DNA of 64,000 bases, taken from contig PKTR01000003.1 in assembly GCA_002869065.1 (NCBI GenBank), forward strand, positions 90,891-154,890, given 5' to 3'. A model generated the notes under the pieces. It was not told the origin of the DNA, searched no databases, and worked only from the letters and a program-made list of their open reading frames with translations. The DNA comes from Hyphomicrobiales bacterium. Lineage in GTDB: Bacteria; Pseudomonadota; Alphaproteobacteria; Rhizobiales; Rhodobiaceae. Of this stretch, positions 52,145 through 61,898 are shown piece after piece. How positions within the stretch are numbered: position 1 is the stretch's first letter; each line of letters opens with the position of its first letter. Made by a program: the position numbers and the translations under genes.

Positions 52145-52633
52145 TTGGATATGATCACGCCATTCCTCGCCACGCTTGAGCACAGCGACTTCGCCAGGGC
52201 CCTGCGCGAGACGATGCTGTTTTACCCGATCATCAACACGCTGCACATTTTCGGGATAGCGCTCTTGTTCGGCGCCATCGCGAGCTTCGATATCGCCGTC
52301 ATCGCGCGGCGCCCGGCGGACCGCCTCGCCCATCTGAAGGCGCAATGCATCCCGCTCGCCGGGGTCGGGCTCGTGCTCGCAATCGTCACCGGAGTCACCC
52401 TGTTCATCGCCCGCGCGCAGCACTACGCGGCACATCCGGTGATGCTGGCGAAATTCGCTTTGCTGGCAATCGGCCTGATCAATATCGCGCTGCTGCACGG
52501 CAGCCGGAACTACCGGGCGCTCGACACGAGTCTCGACGCGGAAGGATCCCCGCGACTTCGCGCGGCTGCCTGGATTTCGCTGCTGTGCTGGATCGGCGTC
52601 ATCATCGCCGGCCGCTTCGTCGCCTATTTCTGA
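52145..52633 (+). CDS. DUF6644-like membrane protein
   Basis: The 162-residue protein has four hydrophobic segments (YPIINTLHIFGIALLFGAIA; VGLVLAIVTGVTLFIA; LAKFALLAIGLINIALL; ISLLCWIGVIIAGRFVA) and two central His (LHIFGIA, LLHGSRN). It starts at TTG 52145 or ATG 52151. It pairs with the DUF6152-like gene in many genomes (recollection). Haem binding by the His residues is possible but unproven. Confidence 0.75.
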   Translation: MDMITPFLATLEHSDFARALRETMLFYPIINTLHIFGIALLFGAIASFDIAVIARRPADRLAHLKAQCIPLAGVGLVLAIVTGVTLFIARAQHYAAHPVMLAKFALLAIGLINIALLHGSRNYRALDTSLDAEGSPRLRAAAWISLLCWIGVIIAGRFVAYF

Positions 52634-52646
52634 CGCGCACCCCGGA

Positions 52647-53657
52647 TCAGGCCGGCGGCAGCAGATCCTTCGGCTTCGAAGCGCCGTTGACCTGCAGATA
52701 GGCGGTCAGATCGAGCGGCTTGCCATCGCTTGAAACGGCGACTGCTGCCGGCTTGGCCGGCGCCGATGACGGTGCGGAGAACATCCCCCGCACGCCTTCA
52801 AGCCGCGCCACCTGTGCGGTCAGCTCCGCGGTAAACCCGCTCCAGCCGCTGCTGCTGACCGGCTCCGCCGCGCTTCCGTCGGTGCGGAACAGGGAGTCGA
52901 AGGCCGACGCGGACTGCGTCGCGCTCCATCCGGCATGGACCCGCGCGGCGGCGTCGTCGGACGCGGTGTAGCCCATCAGGCCGAACACTTCGGAGAAGCG
53001 CGCATTGGTCGCCGAGGCCGTCATCACCTCACCGGTTGTCGCCGCGCCCTGATGCTTGCTCACCAGCTCGGCATAGACGTCGCTCGCCGAGCGCGCCGAG
53101 CCGTTCGAATTATAGAAAATGCTGCGATTGGCCGAGGCCTGCTTCGGGAACTTCGCTGCCGCCGAGGCGTTCGGCGCGGATTCGGCGAGCGTGATCAGCT
53201 TTTCCGCCCCGCGCGCGCCGAGGAAGTGCGCGATGTAGAGTTCACCCGCGCTCGGCTGGCGGCCGAGCTGCGATGTCAGCGATTCCGCATTCTTCTGCGT
53301 ATAGGCCGCGGCCATATAGGACGACACTTTCGGGTCGTGCCGGAGCGACAGGATTTCCTGGCGCATATCCGCATCGGCCACCCGGTAGCTGCCATTGCGG
53401 GTGCGCTGGATCTGGGCCGCGTATTTGCCGAGCCCGAATTCCGCGCCCGATTCCTTCATGGTTTCGAGCCAGGTCGACTCGATGAACTGGAAAAGACCGG
53501 CAGCACTCGACGTCGAAGCGCGCGCGCCCGGATTCAGGCTCGACTCGCGCTCCGCCGTCCGCAGGAGATAGTCGAATGACGTTCCTGTGGTCTGGCTGGC
53601 TGTTGCGAACGCCTGCTCGATGCGCCCGGCAATCGATGGCGACGTGTCGACTTTCAT
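52647..53657 (-). CDS. SLT-type lytic transglycosylase-like protein
   Basis: The 336-residue protein has an N-terminal goose-lysozyme-like fold with the catalytic Glu in RTAERESSLNPGARASTSSAAGLFQFIESTWLE, then YIAHFLGARGAEKLI. The C-terminal half is Ser/Ala-rich and probably disordered. No N-terminal signal peptide is visible, which is unusual for a transglycosylase and suggests a flagellar or non-classical export route. GGCGAGGCCAATG is the start context. Confidence 0.85.
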   Translation of the reverse strand: MKVDTSPSIAGRIEQAFATASQTTGTSFDYLLRTAERESSLNPGARASTSSAAGLFQFIESTWLETMKESGAEFGLGKYAAQIQRTRNGSYRVADADMRQEILSLRHDPKVSSYMAAAYTQKNAESLTSQLGRQPSAGELYIAHFLGARGAEKLITLAESAPNASAAAKFPKQASANRSIFYNSNGSARSASDVYAELVSKHQGAATTGEVMTASATNARFSEVFGLMGYTASDDAAARVHAGWSATQSASAFDSLFRTDGSAAEPVSSSGWSGFTAELTAQVARLEGVRGMFSAPSSAPAKPAAVAVSSDGKPLDLTAYLQVNGASKPKDLLPPA

Positions 53658-53867
53658 TGGCCTCGCCTTTCAGGCACTGCCCCTCATCACCCCTGAATCT
53701 CGGTCGTTTATGGTTAATGAAACGTTAACTGCCCCGATCTTCACCGCTGAAGCAGCGGCATTTCCGTTGCCGTCGCACCAAGAGTGGCCTTTACTTGGCC
53801 AAGAGGATTCGCAATTCGGCGCGGTGCGGTGCGAGAAAAAACACCCCCCGCCAGCACGGAGGACCCC

Positions 53868-54326
53868 ATGCCCGGGCTTTATTTCGAGGAATTCGAGGTC
53901 GGACACGTATATCAGCACAGCCTGCGCCGCACGGTCACCGAAATGGATAACATGTTGTTTTCCAACATGACCTTGAACCCGCAGCCGCTCCATATCGACT
54001 TCGACTTCTGCGCCAACGAGACCGAATGGGGCCAACCGCTGGTCAACAGCCTGTTCACGCTCGGTCTGATGATCGGCATCTCGGTCAACGACACCACGGT
54101 GGGCACGACGATCGCCAATCTCGGAATGACCGATGTGAAGTTCCCCAAGCCGCTGTTCCACGGCGATACGGTGCGCGTCGAGACCGAGGTGATGACGAAG
54201 CGCGAATCGAAATCGCGCCCCGATGCCGGCATCGTCGAGTTTGAGCATCGCGCCTACAAGCAGAACGGCGATCTCGTCGCCATCTGCCGCCGTCAGGCTT
54301 TCATGAAACGCAAGCAGGCAGACTAG
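53868..54326 (+). CDS. MaoC-family dehydratase
   Basis: The 152-residue hotdog-fold enzyme has the hydratase-2-like signature MTLNPQPLHIDFDFCANETEWGQPLVNSLFTLGLMIGISVN, with the Asn/His pair positions typical for MaoC hydratases. The start at 53868 begins MPGLYFEEFEVGHVYQHSL. It is 4 bp before the CitE-like gene. The pair often acts in acyl-CoA hydration and cleavage (for example mesaconyl- and malyl-CoA chemistry), but the exact substrate is unknown. Confidence 0.88.
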   Translation: MPGLYFEEFEVGHVYQHSLRRTVTEMDNMLFSNMTLNPQPLHIDFDFCANETEWGQPLVNSLFTLGLMIGISVNDTTVGTTIANLGMTDVKFPKPLFHGDTVRVETEVMTKRESKSRPDAGIVEFEHRAYKQNGDLVAICRRQAFMKRKQAD

Positions 54327-54330
54327 TCCG

Positions 54331-55212
54331 ATGCGCTCGCTTCTGTTCGTACCCGGCGACAGCCCGAAGAAACTCGCCAAAGGCCTCGCAAGCGACGCCG
54401 ACGCGCTGCTGATCGACCTCGAGGACTCGGTCGCCGCCTCGGCGAAGTCCGATGCCCGCGCGGTCACCGCCGAATTCCTCACCGACGCGATCCCGCAGAA
54501 AGAGCGGCCGCGCCTCTACGTCCGCATCAACGCCCTCGACACGGGGTTGAGCGATGCCGATCTCGACGTGGTGATGGCGGCAGCGCCCGACGGCATCATG
54601 CTGCCGAAATCCCAGTCGGGCCGCGATGTCACCCACCTCGACGCGAAGCTCGCCGTACGCGAGGCGACATTCGACCTCGAAGACGGCGCGACACGCATTC
54701 TTGTGGTCGCAACGGAGACTGCCGCCTCGCTGTTCGAGATGGGCAGCTATCGCGGCGCCAGCCGCCGCCTGCTCGGCATGGCCTGGGGCGGCGAGGACCT
54801 CGCGGCCGACATCGGCGCCAGCCGCAATCGCGACGAATACGGCCACTACCGTGACCCCTACCGTCTTGCCCGCACCCTCTGCCTGCTCGGCGCCGTCTCG
54901 GCCGGCGCAATGCCGCTCGATTCCGTCTACACCAACTTCCGCGATGACGACGGTTTGCGCGCCGAGGCGACCATTGCGATGGAGGACGGCTTCACCGGCA
55001 AAATGGCCATTCACCCCGCCCAGGTGCCGGTCATCAACACGGTATTCACGCCGAACAAGGCGGCTATCGAGCGCGCCGAGCGGATCATCGCCGCCTTCGC
55101 CGCATCGGGCGATGTCGGAGTGGTCGGGCTGGACGGCGAGATGCTCGACATGCCGCATCTGAAGCAGGCGGAGAAGATCATGGACCGGGCGCGGCTGGCC
55201 GGGGTCGTCTAG
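54331..55212 (+). CDS. CitE/HpcH-type CoA ester lyase
   Basis: The 293-residue TIM-barrel enzyme has RSLLFVPGDSPKKLAKG at the start, DALLIDLEDSVAASAKSDAR near 28-47, VVATETAASLF near 125-135 (metal-binding Glu), MAWGGEDLAADIGASR, and GFTGKMAIHPAQVPVIN. These match the malyl-CoA/beta-methylmalyl-CoA or citramalyl-CoA lyase group. It is co-transcribed with the MaoC gene. The specific substrate cannot be decided. Confidence 0.9.
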   Translation: MRSLLFVPGDSPKKLAKGLASDADALLIDLEDSVAASAKSDARAVTAEFLTDAIPQKERPRLYVRINALDTGLSDADLDVVMAAAPDGIMLPKSQSGRDVTHLDAKLAVREATFDLEDGATRILVVATETAASLFEMGSYRGASRRLLGMAWGGEDLAADIGASRNRDEYGHYRDPYRLARTLCLLGAVSAGAMPLDSVYTNFRDDDGLRAEATIAMEDGFTGKMAIHPAQVPVINTVFTPNKAAIERAERIIAAFAASGDVGVVGLDGEMLDMPHLKQAEKIMDRARLAGVV

Positions 55213-55227
55213 ACAGCAACAACGTCC

Positions 55228-55851
55228 CTACTCGTCGATGACGAGATCCATCAACCGGGCGATCTCGTCTGTCTCCGCTCCAAGACCGGCAGCACGGATG
55301 CCTGCGCTCGCGCCCTTGCGCGCGGCTTCGGGTTTGTTTTGCGCCAGCTTCCAGGTGCCCTGAATATCGGTGACGGTCATCGCAACCGGTACGATCTGGC
55401 GCAGCAGCCGGGCATAGGCATCCGGGTCGACCTTGTCGATCTTCCACGGCGCCTTGTCGGCGAGCCGCTCTTCCATCGTGTCCGACAGGCGTTGGAGAAT
55501 GCCGTGCAGTTCAGACTGATCGAGCTGCCGCAGCGTCCCGCGCACATGAACGGCGACGTAGTTCCACGTCGGCACCTGATCGTCCAAACCGTACCAGTCC
55601 GGCGACACATAGGCATCGCCGCCCGAGACCACGATGACGGCCTCGACAGGCTCGCCGAGCAACCGGACGATCGGATTGGAGCGTACCAGATGAGCCTCCA
55701 GCGAGGCGCCATCCGCCGACAGATTGAACGGGATATGGCTGATCAGCGGCCCGCCATCGGCATTGACGGCCAACACGCCGAACGCGCGGTTTCGCGCAAA
55801 GGCGATGTTGTCGTCCTGTGGCGTCTTCCGGTAGGCGGGGTTGGGATGCAT
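55228..55851 (-). CDS. PaiB-type FMN-binding negative transcriptional regulator
   Basis: The 207-residue protein contains the PaiB pattern (MHPNPAYRKTPQDDNIAFARNRAFGVLAV; SHIPFNL; GGDAYVSPDWYGLDDQVPTWNYVAVHVRG). The fold is a split-barrel FMN binder. Its original naming as a regulator comes from Bacillus; in proteobacteria the role is less clear. It is first of three flavin-related genes on this strand. Confidence 0.88.
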   Translation of the reverse strand: MHPNPAYRKTPQDDNIAFARNRAFGVLAVNADGGPLISHIPFNLSADGASLEAHLVRSNPIVRLLGEPVEAVIVVSGGDAYVSPDWYGLDDQVPTWNYVAVHVRGTLRQLDQSELHGILQRLSDTMEERLADKAPWKIDKVDPDAYARLLRQIVPVAMTVTDIQGTWKLAQNKPEAARKGASAGIRAAGLGAETDEIARLMDLVIDE

Positions 55852-55890
55852 GGCTCACCTCCTGCGGCGGACTGAACAATGAACCGCCGG

Positions 55891-56496
55891 TTACCCGCCT
55901 GCGGGACGGTCGAGCGAGAACACGTTGTCGACCACGGCATAATCCATGTAGCCGAGCCGCGACAACAGCTTGAGACGCGGCGTGTCGACCTTGCCGTCGA
56001 CGATATAGGCATCGTCGATATGAATACCGACCACCTGGCCGAGCACCATGTGGTTGTCGGTTTCGTTGCCGTCGATATCGCGGATCGTCAGGCTTTGCAG
56101 GAAGCGGCATTCGAGCGCCGCCGGAGACGCCGCCACGCGCGGAACCTTCACCAGTCGGCACGGCGCAGCCTCAAGACCGGCCGCCTCGAACTCCGACGCC
56201 CCACGCGGCAGCGGTGCGGATGTCGCGTTCATCGCATCGCGCAGATCGTAGGTCGCCAGATTGCAGACGAATTCGCCGGTCGCCTCGATATTGGCGATAC
56301 TGTCCTTGCGACCGCTGCTGGAAAACATCACCACCGGCGGAATGTTGCCGACCGCATTGAAGAAGCTGTAGGGCGCAAGATTGGGGCGCCCTTCGGTGTC
56401 GAGCGAACTGATCCAGCCGATCGGTCGCGGCGCGACCAGCGCCTTGAACGGGTTGTGGGCAAGCCCGTGCTTGTTGTCCGCGCTCTCGAAAAACAC
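55891..56496 (-). CDS. Flavin reductase-like split-barrel protein
   Basis: The 201-residue protein matches the flavin reductase/FMN-binding family (RPIGWISSLDTEGRPNLAPYSFFNAVGNIPPVVMFSSSGRKDS; TGEFVCNLATYDLRDAMN; PRVAASPAALECRF). It likely reduces or binds FMN. The three flavin genes (PaiB-like, this one, nitroreductase) are in one direction with gaps of 39 bp and 4 bp. Confidence 0.9.
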   Translation of the reverse strand: MFFESADNKHGLAHNPFKALVAPRPIGWISSLDTEGRPNLAPYSFFNAVGNIPPVVMFSSSGRKDSIANIEATGEFVCNLATYDLRDAMNATSAPLPRGASEFEAAGLEAAPCRLVKVPRVAASPAALECRFLQSLTIRDIDGNETDNHMVLGQVVGIHIDDAYIVDGKVDTPRLKLLSRLGYMDYAVVDNVFSLDRPAGG

Positions 56497-56500
56497 CGGC

Positions 56501-57070
56501 TCAGCCTTCCGACCATTCGGTGATCAGACTGTCGAGATCGGGCCTTGCGCGATCGGCCGGCTTCTCCGTCTGCGTTCCGAGATGGATGAAGCCGGCGAAC
56601 CGTTCACCTTCCTGAAGGCCGAGCATGGCGCCCGCCTCGTCATCGAAGGCATACCACTCGCTCAGCCATTGGCCGGCGAAGCCTTCGGCATGGGCGGCCA
56701 GAAGCAGGTTCATGCAGACTGCGCCCGCCGACAGCTCCTGTTCCCAGACCGGGATCTTGGGATGAAGGGCAGCCCGGCTGACGACGGCGACCACGAGCGG
56801 CGCACGGGTAAAACGCGTGCGTTCGACCGCCAGCAACTCCGGGTCGGTCGCGCCACGTGCGGCTACCATCGCCTCGAGCTTGGCGCCGGCCGTCTCGGCC
56901 GCCGGACCGCGAAACAGGATGAACCGCCACGGCGCCAGCTTGCCGTGATCGGGAACGCGCGCAGCGGCCGTGAGCAGTGCGCGAAGCGTTTCCCCCTCCG
57001 GCGCCGGTTCGGCAAGGTTGAGCGCCGCGACCGAGCGTCGCGTCAGCAGAAAATCGAGAAAATCGGACAT
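56501..57070 (-). CDS. Nitroreductase-family protein
   Basis: The 189-residue protein has the RRSVAALNL start, DHGKLAPWRFILFRG, WEQELSAGAVCMNLLLAAHAEGFAGQWLSEW and GERFAGFIHLGT segments of the small YdjA-type nitroreductases. It uses FMN and NAD(P)H to reduce nitro compounds or quinones. It ends 4 bp before the flavin reductase-like gene starts, so they are coupled. Confidence 0.9.
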   Translation of the reverse strand: MSDFLDFLLTRRSVAALNLAEPAPEGETLRALLTAAARVPDHGKLAPWRFILFRGPAAETAGAKLEAMVAARGATDPELLAVERTRFTRAPLVVAVVSRAALHPKIPVWEQELSAGAVCMNLLLAAHAEGFAGQWLSEWYAFDDEAGAMLGLQEGERFAGFIHLGTQTEKPADRARPDLDSLITEWSEG

Positions 57071-57228
57071 CGAAACCGGTTCCTGAAGGTGGCGGGAGTG
57101 TTAGGGAAAAGGATAGGAGCGTTTGTGTAATGTCAATGGCAGCAACCTTCGGACTTGAAATCGCCACTGTTTTCAGAGATCGAGGGATACAAACACAAAA
57201 AGAGACTTCTCGAGGAAACCTCGACGCC

Positions 57229-58506
57229 ATGAGGATCACTCCCGCCCCGATGTGCTTGCCTGTTCGTTTCTCCGTGTTGTTGCGGAGCGCGGGGGCGATG
57301 GTGGCGCTGCTGTTCGTGCTGGCAGTGACGAACATTGCCGCGGCGCAGCCCGCGCCGCCGAAAGCCGGCCCGCCGATGGGAGCGCCTCCGCTTGCCGCCC
57401 CGCCGATCGGCGCTCCTCCGGGCGGTGTGTCGGGCCCCGGTCACTCCGGCTTCGACGCGGGCGTCATGCCTGGACCCGCCGGCGGCGACATGCGGATGGA
57501 TGTCATCGGTGACGCCCTCGGCAATCCCGACCAGACAGCCGCCGATACCAAGGCAATCGTCGACGAACTTGCCGGCGACCTCATCGCCTCGACCGAACCG
57601 CCTCTTCCCAAGCCAAAACCGACGCCGGAAGAACTCGCTGCCGCCGCAAGGGCAAAGGTCGAGGCCGAACACGCCGCCGCCCTGCTTGCCTACGCCCCCG
57701 CCGCGACATCGGAAACCGGCACGCCGCAAGAAGGCATGGAAGGCACGCTCTACCTCGTGGCCAAGCTCGAGACCGACGGCGAACCGATCAATCAGGGTAT
57801 GGTCTGGCGGGTCTATTCCGAACCCGAACCGCAAGCCGAAAAGCTCGAACTCGTCGCGACCGCCACAGGCGGCGACGCCGAATTCCGCCTCAAGCCCGGG
57901 TCCTATCTGGTCCATGCCGGCTATGGGCTGGCCGGCTCCACCAGCCGCATCTCGATCGGCCCCGGCCGTGTGCGCTCGGAAACCGTCGTGCTGAATGCCG
58001 GCGGCATGATGCTGCACGCCGTCATCGACGAGAACGTTCCCCTGCCGCTTGAGCAGGTCAATTTCGACCTCTTCGTCTATGACGACGACACGCTGCAGAA
58101 CCGCAAGCTGGTGAAAAAGGACATCAAGGCCGAGACGATCCTCAGACTAAACGCCGGCACCTATCACGTCGTCAGCACCTATGGCGATCTCAACGCCGAG
58201 GTCCGTGCCGACATTCGCGTCAAGGCCGGCAAGCTCACCGAGGCGACCGTCTACCACAAGGCGGCCGGCGTGACGCTGAAGCTGGTCAACGAACCGGGCG
58301 GCGAAGCCCTCGCCAACACCTCCTGGTCGGTCCTGACACCGGGCGGTGACGTCGTCGCCTCCAGTATCGGCGCGTTCCCGTCGTTCATTCTGGCGGAAGG
58401 CGACTACACCGTCGTCGCCAAACACAATGAGCAGCTCTACAATCGCGAGTTCTCAGTCGAAGCCGGCCTCGACCGCGAGGTCGAAGTCGTCGTGATGCAG
58501 CAGTAG
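57229..58506 (+). CDS. Secreted protein with Pro/Ala-rich linker and beta-sandwich repeats
   Basis: The 425-residue protein (start 57229, GAGGAAA upstream) has a signal-like hydrophobic segment (about 25-40), a Pro/Gly/Ala-rich stretch to about 75, and a charged helix near 130-145. Two or three carboxypeptidase-regulatory-like beta-sandwich modules follow (for example AEFRLKPGSYLVHAGYGLAGS; LRLNAGTYHVVSTYGDLNAE; LAEGDYTVVAKHNEQLYNREF). The R/K-x-G-x-Y pattern repeats in each module. Its function is unknown; a surface or periplasmic scaffold is likely. Confidence 0.75.
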   Translation: MRITPAPMCLPVRFSVLLRSAGAMVALLFVLAVTNIAAAQPAPPKAGPPMGAPPLAAPPIGAPPGGVSGPGHSGFDAGVMPGPAGGDMRMDVIGDALGNPDQTAADTKAIVDELAGDLIASTEPPLPKPKPTPEELAAAARAKVEAEHAAALLAYAPAATSETGTPQEGMEGTLYLVAKLETDGEPINQGMVWRVYSEPEPQAEKLELVATATGGDAEFRLKPGSYLVHAGYGLAGSTSRISIGPGRVRSETVVLNAGGMMLHAVIDENVPLPLEQVNFDLFVYDDDTLQNRKLVKKDIKAETILRLNAGTYHVVSTYGDLNAEVRADIRVKAGKLTEATVYHKAAGVTLKLVNEPGGEALANTSWSVLTPGGDVVASSIGAFPSFILAEGDYTVVAKHNEQLYNREFSVEAGLDREVEVVVMQQ

Positions 58507-58537
58507 GGGCCACATCCGGGCTCGAGGGGGACGAATT

Positions 58538-58942
58538 TTGGAAACCTACCGCGGGACGGTCTATCCCTATCAGCTCGACCACATGGGGCACATGAATGTG
58601 CAGTGGTACGTTGCCAAGTTCGACGAAGGAACCTGGCATTTCTTTTCCGCGCTCGGCATCACACCGGACTATATCCGCGACGAGGATCGCGGCATGGCCG
58701 CTCTCGAACAGGTCATCCGCTACAAGTCGGAAGTGATGGCCGGCGAACTGCTGGTCATAGACACCGAAATCCTGGAAATGCGGGAGAAGACGGTTCGCTT
58801 CCGTCACACCATGCGCCGCGCCGGCAGCGGTGAGACTGTTGCCGAGACCGACCTCGTTGCCGCGCATCTCGATCGCATTGAGCGCAAGGCCTGCCCGTTT
58901 CCGGATCACATCCGTTCCGCCGGCGAGGCACTGATCGGCTAG
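58538..58942 (+). CDS. Hotdog-fold acyl-CoA thioesterase
   Basis: The 134-residue protein has the 4HBT motif VYPYQLDHMGHMNVQWYVAKFDEGTWHFF (with the active-site Asp in YQLDHMGHMN), then RYKSEVMAGELLVIDTEILEM. It starts at TTG with GAGGGGG in front. It hydrolyses an acyl-CoA whose identity is not visible. It lies 31 bp after the secreted-protein gene. Confidence 0.88.
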   Translation: METYRGTVYPYQLDHMGHMNVQWYVAKFDEGTWHFFSALGITPDYIRDEDRGMAALEQVIRYKSEVMAGELLVIDTEILEMREKTVRFRHTMRRAGSGETVAETDLVAAHLDRIERKACPFPDHIRSAGEALIG

Positions 58943-58960
58943 ATCCGGTTTCGCCCCGGT

Positions 58961-59815
58961 TCAGGTAGCCTGCGGCGCGGCCGTGGTTCCTAACGCAAGC
59001 ACGGATTCGTGCAGATAGCTCATCATCTGCTTGCGGTCGCGCATGCCGGCAAGCATCTCGTAGCCGATGATATCGCCGACGCGCACCTGCAACGCCGTGC
59101 CGACCAGCCTCTTGAACTCGCGCACCAGCAGCGACAGGCGAAGCGTCAGGCTGACGTGACTGGCGACGTGAAACAGCCGGCTGTTCTGGCCCTCGAAATA
59201 GACCGGCAACACGGCCGCGCCCGCCTCATGGATCATCCGCGCCGTGAAGGTCTTCCAGGGCAGCTCGCTCGCCCTCCCGAACGGTGACGAGGCCGTCGCC
59301 ACGCCGCCGGCGGGGAACACCACGATGGTGACGCCCTCTTTCAGCAGCGCCAGCGCCTCGCGGCGCACGGCAAGGTTCTGCGCCATCGCTTCCTTTGTTT
59401 CGGCAAAGTCGATCGGCAGCGAATAGGGCCGGATTTCCGGCACCTTCAACAGTTCCTTGTTGATGAGAACCCGGAACGGCCTGCCGAGCTGTTCGGCAAG
59501 CGCCAGAATGGCGATCCCGTCACCGATCCCGAAGGGGTGGTTGGCGACCATGACCAAAGGCTGATCGGGCAGTTCACGCGGCGGCCACATACCCGAAGCG
59601 ATGTCGAGCTTCACATCGACCAGGCCAAGCAGATCGCCCATCACCCGGTCGGAAGACCCGATGATGTCGTTGCGCCATATTTCGTAGAGGCGAACGAGAC
59701 GCTTGCGACCGCACAGGCCTTCGATTGCCCGGATCACCCACTGCTTCGGCAACGGATCGTCCGGCGAGGCGTAGCTCAATTCCTTGAATTTCAAACCCAG
59801 TCCCCGCCCCGGCAT
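58961..59815 (-). CDS. PlsC-type lysophospholipid acyltransferase
   Basis: The 284-residue protein has NHPFGIGDG at 92-100 (H93 and D99, so HX5D instead of the usual HX4D), GVTIVVFPAGGVA near 170 (motif III), and AAVLPVYFEGQNSR (motif IV). Motif II is less clear. It probably acylates a lyso-lipid at the membrane; some family members make ornithine lipid precursors. It converges with the thioesterase gene, 18 bp away. Confidence 0.85.
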   Translation of the reverse strand: MPGRGLGLKFKELSYASPDDPLPKQWVIRAIEGLCGRKRLVRLYEIWRNDIIGSSDRVMGDLLGLVDVKLDIASGMWPPRELPDQPLVMVANHPFGIGDGIAILALAEQLGRPFRVLINKELLKVPEIRPYSLPIDFAETKEAMAQNLAVRREALALLKEGVTIVVFPAGGVATASSPFGRASELPWKTFTARMIHEAGAAVLPVYFEGQNSRLFHVASHVSLTLRLSLLVREFKRLVGTALQVRVGDIIGYEMLAGMRDRKQMMSYLHESVLALGTTAAPQAT

Positions 59816-59869
59816 CTCTTCGCAAACGGACGGCCGCGCCCGATTCCCGCGACCTGACCGCCGTTCTAA

Positions 59870-59907
59870 CGAAAAAACGATGACGGTTGTGTCACACCGT
59901 CATCGTT
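59870..59907 (-). terminator. Intrinsic terminator of thrS
   Basis: AACGATGACGGT (59876-59887) pairs with ACCGTCATCGTT (59896-59907) around an 8-nt loop. On the minus strand TTTTTTC follows. It is 36 bp beyond the thrS stop. Confidence 0.88.
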
Positions 59908-59942
59908 CTTTCGTCGACGTGTCGAAAAATTGCCGCGGAGGA

Positions 59943-61898
59943 TCAATCGCGCCGCAAATCCGGCGCCACCGCCTCCTCGACCAGCGCGGCAACCGCCTCA
60001 TCAAGGCCCATCGAGACCTGATCGCGCGAGCCGAGCCGGCGGATGTTCACCGTGCGCTCTTCCGCCTCGCGCTTGCCGCAGACGATGATCACCGGCACCT
60101 TGGCCAGGCTGTGCTCGCGGACCTTGTAGTTGATCTTCTCGTTACGAAGATCGAGGTCGGCCTGCAGCCCCGCCTTGGTCAGCACCTTGTGGACTTCGCG
60201 GGCGTAATCGTCGGCTTCCGAGGTGATGGTCGTCACCGCCACCTGCATCGGCGCCAGCCACAGCGGGAAATGCCCGGCGTGGTTTTCGATCAGGATGCCG
60301 AGGAAGCGCTCCATCGAGCCGCAGATGGCGCGATGGATCATCACCGGGATCTTCTTCTCGCCGTCGGAATCGACATAGAAGGCGCCGAACCGTTCCGGCA
60401 GGTTGAAGTCGACCTGGGTCGTGCCGCACTGCCATTCTCGGCCGATCGCGTCACGCAGCGTGTACTCGAATTTCGGCCCGTAGAACGCGCCCTCACCCGG
60501 ATTGATACCGGTCTTGATGCGCCCCCCGGATTCCGCCTCGATACGCTCGAGAACCTCGGTCATCACCTCTTCGGCATGGTCCCAGCTCTCGTCGGAGCCG
60601 ACACGCTTTTCCGGCCGGGTCGACAGCTTGACGACGATCTGGTCGAAGCCGAAGTCGGAATAGGTCGACAGGATCAGATCGTTGATCTTCATGCACTCGT
60701 CGGCGAGTTGCTCTTCGGTGCAGAAGACGTGCGCGTCGTCCTGCGTGAAGCCGCGCACGCGCATCAGCCCGTGCATGGCGCCCGACGGCTCGTAGCGGTG
60801 CACGATACCGAACTCGGCCAGCCGTAGCGGCAGGTCGCGATAGCTCTTCAGCCCGTGCTTGAATATCTGCACATGGCCCGGGCAGTTCATCGGCTTCAGC
60901 GCAAAGATACGCTTGTCTTCCGCGTCATCGCCAGCCGACTGCACCGCGAACATGTTCTCGCGATACCAGCCCCAGTGGCCGGAAATTTCCCACAGCTCCT
61001 TGTCGAGGATCTGCGGCGCGTTGACCTCGTCATAGTCGCCGGCCAGACGGCGGCGCATGTAGGAGGTCAGCGACTGGAACAGGCGCCAGCCCTTGGCATG
61101 CCAGAACACGACGCCCGGCCCTTCTTCCTGGAAATGGAACAGGTCCATCTCGCGGCCGAGCCGGCGGTGATCCCGCTTCTCGGCCTCTTCCAGCATGTGC
61201 AGATAGGCCTTGAGGTCGTTGTCGTTGGCCCAGGCGGTGCCGTAGATGCGCGACAGCATCTGATTGTTGGCGTCGCCGCGCCAATAGGCGCCGGCCACCT
61301 TCATCAGCTTGAACGAGGTGCCGATCTTGCCGGTCGAGGGCAGATGCGGGCCACGGCACAGGTCGAGCCAGTCGCCCTGCCGGTAGATCTTTAGCTTCTC
61401 TCCTTCCGGGATCGCGTCGACCAGCTCCACCTTGAAGTGCTCGCCGTGGTCGCGGAAATATTCCTTGGCCTCGTCACGGCTCCAGAATTCCTTCGTGAAC
61501 GGCGTATTGCGGGCGATGATCTCGCGCATCTTCGCCTCGATCTTCGGCAGATCGTCGATGGTGAAGGGCTCGTTGCGATGGAAGTCGTAATAGAAGCCGT
61601 TCTCGATCACCGGCCCGATGGTCACCTGCGTGCCCGGATAAAGCTCCTGCACCGCCTCGGCCATGACATGGGCGGCGTCGTGCCGGATCAGCTCCAGCGC
61701 GCGCGGATCGTCATTGGTGATGATCTCGATTTTGCCGTCGTGATCGATCGGATCGGTGAGATCCTGCATCTCGCCGTCGAGCGCGATCGCGAGCGCCTTC
61801 TTCGACAGCGACTTGGAGATGCCAGCGGCAATATCGGCACCGGTCACGCCGTCGTCGAACGCGCGTGCGGAACCATCGGGAAATGTCAGGGAAACCAT
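59943..61898 (-). CDS. thrS: Threonyl-tRNA synthetase
   Basis: The 651-residue class II synthetase has an N-terminal TGS domain (about 1-60), an editing domain with [11 protein letters not shown] near 73, and the catalytic core with zinc ligands in MNCPGH and the later His residues. Motif 2 is [13 protein letters not shown] and the C-terminal anticodon-binding domain contains [18 protein letters not shown]. It charges tRNA-Thr with threonine. ATG 61898 with AGGAGAGAAG in front is preferred over an upstream start 27 bp away. Confidence 0.96.
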   Translation of the reverse strand: MVSLTFPDGSARAFDDGVTGADIAAGISKSLSKKALAIALDGEMQDLTDPIDHDGKIEIITNDDPRALELIRHDAAHVMAEAVQELYPGTQVTIGPVIENGFYYDFHRNEPFTIDDLPKIEAKMREIIARNTPFTKEFWSRDEAKEYFRDHGEHFKVELVDAIPEGEKLKIYRQGDWLDLCRGPHLPSTGKIGTSFKLMKVAGAYWRGDANNQMLSRIYGTAWANDNDLKAYLHMLEEAEKRDHRRLGREMDLFHFQEEGPGVVFWHAKGWRLFQSLTSYMRRRLAGDYDEVNAPQILDKELWEISGHWGWYRENMFAVQSAGDDAEDKRIFALKPMNCPGHVQIFKHGLKSYRDLPLRLAEFGIVHRYEPSGAMHGLMRVRGFTQDDAHVFCTEEQLADECMKINDLILSTYSDFGFDQIVVKLSTRPEKRVGSDESWDHAEEVMTEVLERIEAESGGRIKTGINPGEGAFYGPKFEYTLRDAIGREWQCGTTQVDFNLPERFGAFYVDSDGEKKIPVMIHRAICGSMERFLGILIENHAGHFPLWLAPMQVAVTTITSEADDYAREVHKVLTKAGLQADLDLRNEKINYKVREHSLAKVPVIIVCGKREAEERTVNIRRLGSRDQVSMGLDEAVAALVEEAVAPDLRRD

